DNA of 51,703 nucleotides from Bacteroidota bacterium (GTDB lineage: Bacteria; Bacteroidota; Bacteroidia; B-17B0; Aurantibacillaceae), in assembly GCA_018267475.1 (NCBI GenBank), contig JAFDYI010000016.1, positions 1 to 51,703 on the forward strand. The letters run 5' to 3'. Under the pieces are notes generated by a model, which was not told the DNA's origin, ran no database searches, and worked only from the letters and a program-made list of their open reading frames with translations. The position numbers and the translations under genes were made by a program. Shown in pieces: positions 40,875 to 48,959 of the stretch (positions within the stretch are counted from its first letter, which is position 1; each line of letters opens with the position of its first letter).

Positions 40875-41855
40875 CTACTTTTTAAAAAGATATTCGGCAA
40901 TTTGTATGGCATTGGTGGCGGCTCCTTTACGCAAATTATCGGCTACAATCCACATGTTTAGGGTTTTAGCCTGCGATTCGTCGCGGCGTATGCGCCCTAC
41001 AAACACATCGTCTTTTCCTTCCGAGTGCAGGGGCATCGGGTATATTTGCCGGGCAATATCGTCTTTTAGTATCACGCCGGGTGCTTGTTGCAAGGTGTTT
41101 TTAATATCTTCTATGGTAAAATCTCGTTCAAACTCTACGTTTACAGCCTCGCTGTGCCCCCCCATTACCGGAATGCGCACCGTAGTGGCGGTAATACCGA
41201 TGCTGTCATCGCCCATAATTTTTTTTGTTTCGTGTACCATTTTCATTTCTTCTTTGGTATAGGCATTATCCAAAAAAACATCTATTTGGGGTATTACATT
41301 CATATCAATAGGGTATTTATAGGCCATATCGCCCGTGGCTTTTTGGCGCTCGTTCATCAGTTGGGTTACGGCTTTTACACCGGTGCCGGTAACGCTTTGG
41401 TAGGTAGAAACTACCACTCTTTTTATTTTGTATTTTTGGTGCAAAGGGTTTAGCGCTACTACCATTTGTATGGTGGAGCAGTTGGGGTTGGCAATAATTT
41501 TATCTTGCGGGGTAAGTACCTGAGCGTTTACCTCGGGTACTATTAGTTTTTTAGTATTATCCATACGCCAGGCCGACGAATTATCAATAACCGTAGTGCC
41601 TGCCGCTGCAAACTGCGGTGCCAATTCTAACGAGGCTGCACTACCTGCCGAAAACAAAGCCACGTCGGGCTTTTTTTGCAAGGCTTCTTTATCCGAAATA
41701 ATTTTATAGCTCTTGCCTTTAAAAAGTACTTCTTTTCCTATTGATTTTTCGGAAGCTACCAACAGCAGTTCCGTTACCGGGAAACAACGCTCTTCCAATA
41801 CTTTTAACATCATGCGGCCTACCAAACCGGTGGCTCCTACTACGGCTACTTTCAT
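40875..41855 (-). CDS. asd: Aspartate-semialdehyde dehydrogenase
   Basis: 326 residues. Converts aspartyl phosphate to aspartate semialdehyde with NADPH, feeding lysine, threonine, methionine and diaminopimelate. NADP-binding 'VAVVGATGLVGRMMLKVL' (res. 3-20), catalytic Cys126 in 'IANPNCSTIQ', substrate and catalytic His234 in 'MGGHSEAVNV', and 'STYQSVTGTGVKAV' (150-163) all intact. Monocistronic between the PorP-like gene and a divergent lipoprotein gene. Confidence 0.96.
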   Translation of the reverse strand: MKVAVVGATGLVGRMMLKVLEERCFPVTELLLVASEKSIGKEVLFKGKSYKIISDKEALQKKPDVALFSAGSAASLELAPQFAAAGTTVIDNSSAWRMDNTKKLIVPEVNAQVLTPQDKIIANPNCSTIQMVVALNPLHQKYKIKRVVVSTYQSVTGTGVKAVTQLMNERQKATGDMAYKYPIDMNVIPQIDVFLDNAYTKEEMKMVHETKKIMGDDSIGITATTVRIPVMGGHSEAVNVEFERDFTIEDIKNTLQQAPGVILKDDIARQIYPMPLHSEGKDDVFVGRIRRDESQAKTLNMWIVADNLRKGAATNAIQIAEYLFKK

Positions 41856-41996
41856 ACTATTTATTTTTTACTCTGTTGTGGTTTTATTTTATGTTTTTTA
41901 ACGCTATATTTTGAATTTATAGTTCCTGTTTGCCTACAAATTTCAAATATTAGTCCACAAATGTATTTTTTTTATTGTTATATTCCTTTTTTATGC

Positions 41997-42004
41997 TACC
42001 TTCG
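41997..42004 (+). promoter_or_regulatory. Candidate -7 box of the 42038 lipoprotein gene
   Basis: TACCTTCG is one base off TAnnTTTG; an ATTG 19 bases upstream could be the -33 element. The ATG follows 33 bases later. Confidence 0.45.
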
Positions 42005-42037
42005 CATACCCTTTTTAAAATTTAAAAACAAAAAAAC

Positions 42038-43006
42038 ATGACCACAAAAACAAAAATCAGTCTTTTAGCAGGCGCGCTTGCAATAACCACTTCGGTTGTT
42101 CTAGTGTCTTGCGCAAAAAAAACGACACCTGCCCCGGCTCCTACCTATAGCGGCTCAGGCGCTGCTGACAACAACACCGGTAACACGGTTTCTAAAGACC
42201 TAAACAACATAGGTTCTGAAGCTATTGATAACCAAAACCACCAACTAAGCACCTACCGCCTATACCCCGGCGCAGCGGGCGGCGGCTTGCTAAGCCCTAT
42301 GAGCGGCACCGTAACGGTAAACGTAGATTCACTTTCGTACAAACACCTTACCGTTACCTTTAATGGTTACGTGGGTTATGACGGGCGTACCCGCAGCGGC
42401 ACTATACGCTACGATTGGAGCGCTTCTACCGGAGGAGCTCAATATTTTAAAGATGCAGGCTTTGATGTAAAAATTACAGCCCCATTAAACGATTATTATG
42501 TGGATAACAACCACATCATCATCAACCAAAAAGAAGTAAAAAACATTGGCCCCGATGGCAATGGCAATTACAACTGGACTGATGTATGTAACGCAAACAT
42601 AGTAAAACCCAACAACGGAGGTACCATACTATGGAGCAGCAACGGAAACATGATTTTGGTAAACACCAACGCCATTACTTATGATGGCCAAAGTGTTCCC
42701 GGCGTATATGGTGCTATGCCCGGCGGCTTTATTGACTGGACCAGAGCTATTATTGGCTTTACCGGCACAGTAAACGGTACTACCTCGGCCGGCGATACCT
42801 ATACCGCTACCATTACTACCCGCGTAGATTTTAATATGAACTGCGTACCTATTGCTATATATCCATACTTCCACCCTCCGGTGGCAGGCGTTTGGAACTA
42901 TGTACAAGGTGGCGTTACCTACGTAGTTAACTTTGGTACCGGCACTTGCGATACTACCTTTACCGTTACTGTGGGTAGCTGGAGCGCTACTTATACGTAC
43001 ATGTAA
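42038..43006 (+). CDS. Bacteroidota lipoprotein of unknown function
   Basis: 322 residues. Lipoprotein signal with the lipobox 'VLVSC' (Cys25), then a low-complexity linker 'AKKTTPAPAPTYSGSG' and a beta-rich domain: 'SGTVTVNVDSLSYKHLTVTF', 'RSGTIRYDWSAS', 'FKDAGFDVKITAPLNDYYVD', 'RVDFNMNCVPIAIYPYFHPP', 'TCDTTFTVTVGSWSATYTYM'. The 'R.G.I' strand and internal repeat-like pattern resemble secreted Bacteroidota lipoproteins with a hydrophobic ligand or carbohydrate-like fold, but I do not recognise a named family. Own promoter-like box and strong terminator, so monocistronic. Confidence 0.8.
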   Translation: MTTKTKISLLAGALAITTSVVLVSCAKKTTPAPAPTYSGSGAADNNTGNTVSKDLNNIGSEAIDNQNHQLSTYRLYPGAAGGGLLSPMSGTVTVNVDSLSYKHLTVTFNGYVGYDGRTRSGTIRYDWSASTGGAQYFKDAGFDVKITAPLNDYYVDNNHIIINQKEVKNIGPDGNGNYNWTDVCNANIVKPNNGGTILWSSNGNMILVNTNAITYDGQSVPGVYGAMPGGFIDWTRAIIGFTGTVNGTTSAGDTYTATITTRVDFNMNCVPIAIYPYFHPPVAGVWNYVQGGVTYVVNFGTGTCDTTFTVTVGSWSATYTYM

Positions 43007-43032
43007 ACCGAAAAAGGATGCATAAAAAAAAG

Positions 43033-43063
43033 AGGCTGTCTCAAAACGAGGCGGCCTTTTTTT
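43033..43063 (+). terminator. Rho-independent terminator after the 42038 lipoprotein gene
   Basis: AGGCTGTCTC (43033-43042) and GAGGCGGCCT (43048-43057) pair with two G-U pairs over loop AAAAC, directly followed by a seven-T run. Confidence 0.85.
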
Positions 43064-43090
43064 ATGAGATATTATTACAAACAAATGCTG

Positions 43091-43098
43091 TACTTTTG
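43091..43098 (+). promoter_or_regulatory. -7 promoter box of the RsmI-like gene
   Basis: TACTTTTG matches TAnnTTTG exactly, 25 bases before the ATG at 43124. Confidence 0.6.
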
Positions 43099-43123
43099 CA
43101 ACCACTAATTTTTCTCTAAAAGC

Positions 43124-43822
43124 ATGACTACCTTATATCTTATGCCTACCCCCTTGTGCAACGAGCATTTGCTGGCTACTACCGTGCCTTACAACATCGC
43201 TATTCTTAACAGCAGCACCTGCTTTGTAGTAGAAGAGCTAAAAACGGCGCGGCGTTATTTAAAAGCCATTGACAAATCGTTTAATATAGACGAAAAAACA
43301 TTTTTAGAACTAAACGAGCATACCAAAGAAAACGAGGTACAACAGCTTTTTAAAAGCCTAGCCCAGCACCAACAAGTAATCGTAATGAGCGAAGCAGGCT
43401 GCCCCGGCATAGCCGACCCCGGCGCCGCCTTAGTGCGGCTGGCACACGCACACCATTACAAAGTAGTACCCCTTATTGGACCCTCCTCTATCATTATGGC
43501 GGTAATGGCTTCGGGCTTAAACGGACAAAACTTTGCCTTTAATGGCTATCTGCCCAAAGAAGGGCCGGCACGTACACAAAAAATAAAAACACTAGAAAGA
43601 CTGGCGGCGCAACAATCGCAATGGGTAATAGAAACCCCTTATAGAAACGTCAACCTGTTGGAAGAACTGCTCAATACCCTTAACGGAAATACCCAAGTAT
43701 GTATTGCCGCGCACATCAGTTCCGATTCGGAGTTTATAAAAACCAAAACAGCCGCCGAGTGGAAAACAAAAAACGCCCCACCCATACATAAAATACCCTG
43801 CGTGTTTGGTATTGGTGTGTAA
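43124..43822 (+). CDS. RsmI-like SAM-dependent methyltransferase (tetrapyrrole methylase fold)
   Basis: 232 residues. 'YLMPTPLCN' at the N-terminus, 'VVEELKTARRYLKAID', the SAM/product loop 'SEAGCPGIADPGAALVRLAH' (res. 89-108), 'VPLIGPSSIIMAVMASGLNG' and 'FNGYLPKEGPARTQKIKTLE' follow the RsmI/TP-methylase plan. E. coli RsmI 2'-O-methylates C1402 of 16S rRNA and is about 285 residues; this is the shorter Bacteroidota variant without the C-terminal extension, so the exact target is uncertain. Converges on the envC-like gene with six bases between stops. Confidence 0.85.
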   Translation: MTTLYLMPTPLCNEHLLATTVPYNIAILNSSTCFVVEELKTARRYLKAIDKSFNIDEKTFLELNEHTKENEVQQLFKSLAQHQQVIVMSEAGCPGIADPGAALVRLAHAHHYKVVPLIGPSSIIMAVMASGLNGQNFAFNGYLPKEGPARTQKIKTLERLAAQQSQWVIETPYRNVNLLEELLNTLNGNTQVCIAAHISSDSEFIKTKTAAEWKTKNAPPIHKIPCVFGIGV

Positions 43823-43828
43823 CGTTTT

Positions 43829-45178
43829 TTATTTATACAGCCACTCTTCGGGATTCAGTATTTTTTGCCCTTTCCATAGCTGGAAATTCAATACGTTCCT
43901 ATTTTCATCGTCATTAAAAGAAATAGAACCGATGCTTTGTTTTAAAGAAAGTTTATCGCCCGTTTTTACCGACACCTCTTCTAAGTTGGAGTACACGCTG
44001 AGATAGTCGCCATGCCTTACAATTACAATTTTTCCTAAGCTAGGGATGCTGGTAACGCCCGTAACCACCCCATCAAACACACAACGAGCCGTTTGCCCTT
44101 TAGCCACCGATATTTCTACTCCGTTATTATTTATCATAAAACCTTTTCGCATAGGATCTTCTTGTTCGCCAAAGCCCAAGGTAATAATGCCTTTGGCCAC
44201 GGGCCAGGTTAGGCGCCCTTTATTAGCCGAAAAGTCGGAAGATAGCTGCTCGGTTTCTTTGGTTTCGGCCACTTCAGCCATATCAGCTTTAGCTTCTGTT
44301 TTTGCTTCTTCGGCGGTTGCTTTTTTTCCGGTATTTTTTCGTTCTCTTGCCTTAGCGGCACGCTCTTTTTTTCGTTCAGCCAAAGCCAAGGCTTTTTTAT
44401 GTTCTTCTTCTTGCTGACGTTTTATTTCTTCTTGAATTAGTTTTTTTATGGCCGAGTTTAAAGTTTCTATTTCATTTTTCTTTTTGTTCAACTCTGTTTT
44501 TAAACTTTTTTCGGTTTCCTGCAATGAATTGAGTGTATTTTCATGTTCGGTTTTTTCTTGAGCTAAGTTTACTTTTTCTTGTTCTTCCGAGCCCAACAAT
44601 TTTCTTTTTTCTTCTTTTTTATCATTTAACTCGTTGTTTTTTTGTGTGATTTCGTTTTGCGTGCTTACAATTTCCTCTGCTTTTTTCTTGCGATAGTGGG
44701 CTATTTGCTGAGTGTATTTGTATTGCCGGTAGGCCATGTTAAAGCTATCGGCGGCAAATAAAAACATAAGTTTGCTATAAGCATCGCTGTTGCGGTAATC
44801 AAAATAAATCATGGTGGCATAATCTTTTTTTAATTTATCCAGGGTAGTATTTAAGGTTTTTAAATTATTTTGATTATCCGTAATTTGTTTATTCAGCAAA
44901 CGTATTTCGCTATTTATGGTGCTTATCAATTCTTCGCGCACACTTATTTTTTTGTTTAAAATAGCCACCTGATTCATGGATAGTTTTTTGTTATTTTTTG
45001 TTTCATGTAATAAATCGTTGATGGTTCCAATTTCTTCGCGCAATTTTTTCTTTTTATTTTCCAAATCTTTTTTTCCTCCTCGCTGTTGAGAAAACCCTTG
45101 CGGCGCTTGAAGCAAAAACATCAAAGCCAAAAAAAAGAAAAAGCTTTTTTTATTTTTGTTTAAACTGAATAGGATCAT
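43829..45178 (-). CDS. envC: EnvC-like murein hydrolase activator with degenerate LytM domain
   Basis: 449 residues from the ATG at 45178, which overlaps the upstream gene by 29 bases and gives a signal peptide (about res. 5-30, ending FSQ). A long coiled coil (res. 35-260, with 'ENKKKKLREEIGTINDLLHE') is followed by a Glu/Ala/Lys-rich linker and a C-terminal LytM/M23 fold (about 325-449). The zinc ligands are gone: the usual H-x-G-[IV]-D is 'NNNGVEI' and the usual H-L-H-F is 'VLNF'. As in EnvC this implies no protease activity and a role in activating N-acetylmuramoyl-L-alanine amidases during daughter-cell separation. Confidence 0.88.
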   Translation of the reverse strand: MILFSLNKNKKSFFFFLALMFLLQAPQGFSQQRGGKKDLENKKKKLREEIGTINDLLHETKNNKKLSMNQVAILNKKISVREELISTINSEIRLLNKQITDNQNNLKTLNTTLDKLKKDYATMIYFDYRNSDAYSKLMFLFAADSFNMAYRQYKYTQQIAHYRKKKAEEIVSTQNEITQKNNELNDKKEEKRKLLGSEEQEKVNLAQEKTEHENTLNSLQETEKSLKTELNKKKNEIETLNSAIKKLIQEEIKRQQEEEHKKALALAERKKERAAKARERKNTGKKATAEEAKTEAKADMAEVAETKETEQLSSDFSANKGRLTWPVAKGIITLGFGEQEDPMRKGFMINNNGVEISVAKGQTARCVFDGVVTGVTSIPSLGKIVIVRHGDYLSVYSNLEEVSVKTGDKLSLKQSIGSISFNDDENRNVLNFQLWKGQKILNPEEWLYK

Positions 45179-46031
45179 AACTTTTAGGAATTTTAAACGG
45201 AAAACTTTGCACCTCATTAAGCGTAATGCGGCTGTATGTTATTTCGGCTTTAATGCTTTTTTCTGCTGTAATGTTGTATTGCAAGGTGTAGGGCGCGGTA
45301 TATTTATCTATCGCCTTAAAATCGCTATACGAGGCCTTAAATTTTCTTTTTGTTTTTACATCATCAAACTCTAAGGCAATAATTTTAAACGTTTCGTTAT
45401 CCAACCATATTGTTTGATACGAATCGTCCGGTGTTTCATCGCCACTGGCTATTTTTTTTAGCCTGCGTTTGCGTATGGTGCTTAAAAAGTATTGACAATT
45501 ATCTTTATCGCGCCCGGGTTTTAGTTTTTCGTCGTCGTCATAAAAAGTAGCGCTGTTTCCAAATAAAAGGGCTTGTATTACATCATAATCCAAATCGGTA
45601 TGCAGCGTTTGGTTGATATAAGAAAAATCGCCTTTAAAGTATTTTTTTTCGGTTAAGCCCAGCGTAAACTTTACGCTATCTTTGGTAATGAGCACGCGTG
45701 CGGCATCAATTCCTAATTTGGATATAGAAAGCCATATAGCGCTATCTTTTCGGCAGCGCACCGATACGGTAAAGGTATTATCATCGTCGTCAAGCACCAG
45801 GTGGCAGCTAAATTTAGCTGAAGCATATACAAAGTCCAACTCGCTTTCATACATACGACGGCTCAAATCTTTCCCTGTTTTAAACATCATTTTGCAGCGC
45901 TCGTTGCTGGTATCGGCAACCGCAACGGGAGCGCTTGGCTTGACTATGTTTTTTTTGCTTTTGCAAGAAAACGAAAAAAGTATCAGGCAAAAAACGAAAC
46001 TTATTTTTATACTATAATTAACGGCAGGCAT
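45150..46031 (-). CDS. DUF4292 lipoprotein
   Basis: 293 residues. Lipoprotein signal 'FCLILFSFSC' (Cys23), then the DUF4292 pattern: 'FVYASAKFSCHLVLDDDDN', 'FTVSVRCRKDSAIWLSISKL', 'GIDAARVLITKDSVKFTLGL', 'YDVIQALLFGN', and a late 'ITLNEVQSFPFKIPKSYDPI'. The fold of this family is LolA/LolB-like, so a role in lipid or lipoprotein handling at the outer membrane is possible but unproven. Its ATG shares one base with the stop of the TPR gene (TAATG) and its end overlaps envC, showing tight translational coupling. Confidence 0.88.
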   Translation of the reverse strand: MPAVNYSIKISFVFCLILFSFSCKSKKNIVKPSAPVAVADTSNERCKMMFKTGKDLSRRMYESELDFVYASAKFSCHLVLDDDDNTFTVSVRCRKDSAIWLSISKLGIDAARVLITKDSVKFTLGLTEKKYFKGDFSYINQTLHTDLDYDVIQALLFGNSATFYDDDEKLKPGRDKDNCQYFLSTIRKRRLKKIASGDETPDDSYQTIWLDNETFKIIALEFDDVKTKRKFKASYSDFKAIDKYTAPYTLQYNITAEKSIKAEITYSRITLNEVQSFPFKIPKSYDPIQFKQK

Positions 46032-47809
46032 TATTTTTCTTTTTCGTACTCCTCTGTAGCACTAATTTTTTTATCCAACAAATCTGATTTAGCTCCCAGT
46101 TCTTTTGCTTTTTTCCAGTAATCCAAAGCTCCTTCCGAATCGCGTAACTGATATAATACATCGCCGTAATGCTCTACAATAACAGGGCGGTTGGTGCCTC
46201 CATTTTCAAAGGCTTTTTCTAAGTACTGTTTAGCTTCTTCGTATTTTTTTTCTTGATATAAAATCCACCCATAGGTATCTAAGTAATTTACATTGTTAGG
46301 TGTTAGTTCCAAAGAGCGTTTCGACATTTTTTCGGCTTTTTCTAAATGTTCTTTTCGCAACGAAAGATAATAGGCGTAGTTGTTTAAAGCGCCGGCATTG
46401 TCGGGATCTAAGGCTAAGGCATGATCAAACTCTTCATCTGATTTCTCATACTCTTTTAGCGTGTTATATACCTCGCCTAAGTTTAAGGCAAACTCTACCG
46501 ACAAAGGCAGATTTTCGGTGTCATACACAAATTGTTTTCCTGCTTTTAACGCTTGTTCCGCTTTTTGATATTGTTTAAGCTGCATGTAAGCTATGCCGTT
46601 AAGATAGTATGGAACCGGTTGCTCAGGAAACAGCTCTATCGCTTGGTTGCTGTATTTTAGCAGACTGTCATAAGCGCGTAGGTTGGTTTGACATATCAAT
46701 AGTTGGTTCCAGGCAGCGTACTTGCTGTTATCATACAGCAGTACTTTTTTTAATTCCACTCCTGCCTCATTATACTTATGGTCGCGAAACAAAAAATCGG
46801 CATAGATGCTGTGCGCCTTGGGGTTATCCGGATATTGTTTTATTAAAGATCGACACAGCTCATACGCTTGTTGCAGTAATTTTTTACCGCTTTCCGATGT
46901 TGTTTCTTGGTTATCGGTAACGCTGTAATACGATAATAAAATTTTTACTTTATTATCAATATCCAAATCGTCGCTTTCAAAAGCTTTCCGCAATTCTAAA
47001 TAAAAATTTTCGTCTTGTCGCTGTTGCCTGTAATAATCGGCCATGGCTAAGTGTACGTAAGGGTTTAGCGAGTCGGCTTTTAATACATTTTTATAGGTTT
47101 CTAATGCTTTTTGCGGCTGCCCTTGCTGTTGATACAAGTCGGCTAGCATGGTATAGTAGCGCGACTCATTTGGATTTTTACCGATAAGATATTTTAACTC
47201 TTTTTCGGCTTCGCTCCATTTTTTTTGCTGGCTGTATATTTTTATTTTTTGCATGGCCACCTCTTCATCAAAACCCATCACTTGTTGCATCTTGCTATAT
47301 ACTTGAACGGCTTTATTAAAATCTTTGGCGTAGATATACTCGCCGGCAAGCCCTTGGTAATAATCGCGCTTGTAGGGATATTGTTTTACCAATAATTCAT
47401 AACGGGCGGCAGCTTCACCGTATAAGCGTTTGTTATGCAGGCACTCTATGTACAAAAGGTTATACCATTCATTTTTAGTATCGGAAAGGGCGGCTGCTTT
47501 AGCGTGCTTTAAAGCTTGCTCGTGGTTGCCTGTATAGCGATACATTTGTGCTATTTCATAATTAGATGGGGCATCGTTTGGATTTATTTTCAGGCACTCG
47601 CTGAGCAAATTCATAGCAATATCGGTATTGCCTTTTATTTTTTCTTTACACGCGTCGTAAAAAAGCGAATGTAGCTTAAACTCGCTATCCGTTCTTGTGT
47701 GCGTGGTGTTTGTTTGGGCAGGGGTTGTCGTGCTTTTTTTAGTTGCACAACTCACCAACAAGCAACAAAAGGCAGTACAACAAAAAAGTATGTATTTGTT
47801 TTTCAGCAC
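46031..47809 (-). CDS. Tetratricopeptide-repeat lipoprotein
   Basis: 592 residues. Lipoprotein signal 'FCCLLVSC' (Cys21), then at least a dozen TPR motifs from about res. 45 to 585, for example 'NAPSNYEIAQMYRYTGNHEQ', 'YYTMLADLYQQQGQPQKAL', 'YYLNGIAYMQLKQYQKAEQA' and 'YLDTYGWILYQEKKYEEAKQ'. A protein-protein scaffold, probably anchored in the outer membrane facing the periplasm. It starts two bases after the nucleotidyltransferase stop and is coupled to DUF4292. The order nucleotidyltransferase, TPR, DUF4292, EnvC recurs in Bacteroidota to my knowledge. Confidence 0.9.
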   Translation of the reverse strand: MLKNKYILFCCTAFCCLLVSCATKKSTTTPAQTNTTHTRTDSEFKLHSLFYDACKEKIKGNTDIAMNLLSECLKINPNDAPSNYEIAQMYRYTGNHEQALKHAKAAALSDTKNEWYNLLYIECLHNKRLYGEAAARYELLVKQYPYKRDYYQGLAGEYIYAKDFNKAVQVYSKMQQVMGFDEEVAMQKIKIYSQQKKWSEAEKELKYLIGKNPNESRYYTMLADLYQQQGQPQKALETYKNVLKADSLNPYVHLAMADYYRQQRQDENFYLELRKAFESDDLDIDNKVKILLSYYSVTDNQETTSESGKKLLQQAYELCRSLIKQYPDNPKAHSIYADFLFRDHKYNEAGVELKKVLLYDNSKYAAWNQLLICQTNLRAYDSLLKYSNQAIELFPEQPVPYYLNGIAYMQLKQYQKAEQALKAGKQFVYDTENLPLSVEFALNLGEVYNTLKEYEKSDEEFDHALALDPDNAGALNNYAYYLSLRKEHLEKAEKMSKRSLELTPNNVNYLDTYGWILYQEKKYEEAKQYLEKAFENGGTNRPVIVEHYGDVLYQLRDSEGALDYWKKAKELGAKSDLLDKKISATEEYEKEK

Positions 47810-47811
47810 TT

Positions 47812-48819
47812 TTATTTTAGTATAGAGTAATCCCCTAAATTGATATCTTGTTCTTTGCCTTGCACCTGTGCGTAATTGCCTATCATAGCATTGGCTACCA
47901 AAGCAGATTGTATGCTGCTATGCTGTTGTATGATGCTGTTTTTTACTACCGAGTGTTGTATGTGGCTATGCGCCCCTACCGATACGTGAGGCCCCACAAC
48001 CGAATTTACGATATGTGCATGTTCTCCTATAAAGCAAGGCTCTATAATAGTTGCGTTTTCTATCTTAGCTGATGCGGCACGCAAAAAAGCCTTTCCTTTA
48101 TCAAATTCTAAAACACGCTGATTGGTATAAACGGTAGCTTCTTTATTTCCGCAGTCAAGCCACTCGCTTACCTTTCCCGGAATAAATTTAGTGCCTTTGT
48201 TTTTCATGTTTTCCAAAGCATTCGTTAGTTGAAACTCGCCTTTATCTTTGATGTTGTTATCCAAAAGGTACTGGATTTCATTTTTTAAGTAGGCTCCGTC
48301 TTTAAAATAATAAATACCGATGATGGCTAAATCCGACACAAACTCTTGGGGTTTTTCTACAAAATCGGTGATAAAGCCTTCTTTATTTAATTTTACTACC
48401 CCAAACTGGCGCGGGTCGTCAATACGTTGTACCCATATAGCGCCATCGTTTTGGGTATCCATCACAAAATCCGCTTTAAAAAGGGTGTCGGCAAAGGCCA
48501 CTACGGTTTTTCCGCTTAAGGCCGGCTGCGCACACATCACCGCATGGGCCGTACCCAAGGCTTCTTCTTGATAATAAATGGCGCCTTTGGCCCCTTGCGA
48601 AGCCGCAATAGCCAAGAGGTTTTTTTCGGTTTCTTGGCCAAAAAAAGGCGAGATAACAAAAGCTATTTCGTTCACTTTTTCTCCGCACACTTTTGTAATG
48701 TCTTCTACAAGCCTTTGCACAATGGGCTTTCCGCCCACGGGCAACAAGGGTTTAGGTACTGTTAAGGTGTGAGGGCGCATGCGTTTGCCCATACCCGCCA
48801 TAGGAATAATAATGTTCAT
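47812..48819 (-). CDS. Sugar-phosphate nucleotidyltransferase with left-handed beta-helix tail
   Basis: 335 residues. N-terminal nucleotidyltransferase: 'IPMAGMGKRMRPHTLTVPKP' (res. 5-24) is the NTP-binding signature G-x-G-x-R-x-x-P-x-T-x-x-x-PK, 'EEALGTAHAV' and 'FADTLFKADF' give the nucleotide/Mg site, and 'WLDCGNKEA' the sugar site. The C-terminal part (about 245-330) has hexapeptide repeats ('IENATIIEPCFIGEHAHIV'). It makes an NDP-sugar, likely dTDP- or UDP-glucose type; the exact sugar is not decidable. First gene of the four-gene operon. Confidence 0.9.
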   Translation of the reverse strand: MNIIIPMAGMGKRMRPHTLTVPKPLLPVGGKPIVQRLVEDITKVCGEKVNEIAFVISPFFGQETEKNLLAIAASQGAKGAIYYQEEALGTAHAVMCAQPALSGKTVVAFADTLFKADFVMDTQNDGAIWVQRIDDPRQFGVVKLNKEGFITDFVEKPQEFVSDLAIIGIYYFKDGAYLKNEIQYLLDNNIKDKGEFQLTNALENMKNKGTKFIPGKVSEWLDCGNKEATVYTNQRVLEFDKGKAFLRAASAKIENATIIEPCFIGEHAHIVNSVVGPHVSVGAHSHIQHSVVKNSIIQQHSSIQSALVANAMIGNYAQVQGKEQDINLGDYSILK

Positions 48820-48843
48820 AGTTTCTGTTAAAAAGTCAAGGAA

Positions 48844-48872
48844 CGAATATAGTAATTACCCTTTACATCAAA
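48844..48872 (-). promoter_or_regulatory. Promoter of the nucleotidyltransferase-TPR-DUF4292-envC operon
   Basis: Minus-strand TATATTCG (48851-48844) is one base off TAnnTTTG, with a TTTG (48872-48869) 17 bases upstream as -33 element. The ATG at 48819 follows after about 24 bases. Confidence 0.55.
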
Positions 48873-48947
48873 AGGCTTTATTTTATTTTAGTATCAACAA
48901 GCCCCCATTTGTATCTTTTTTTGAAATACGGCATGCCGTTATTTTTT

Positions 48948-48955
48948 TACTTTTG
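48948..48955 (+). promoter_or_regulatory. -7 promoter box of the DUF2130 gene (leaderless)
   Basis: TACTTTTG matches TAnnTTTG exactly and only TGCT separates it from the ATG at 48960. It sets the start, as the frame is open further upstream. Confidence 0.65.
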
Positions 48956-48959
48956 TGCT

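Noticed and set aside
42629-43105. 158-codon minus-strand frame across the lipoprotein end
   Set aside because: Antisense to a well-supported lipoprotein gene and spans its terminator.
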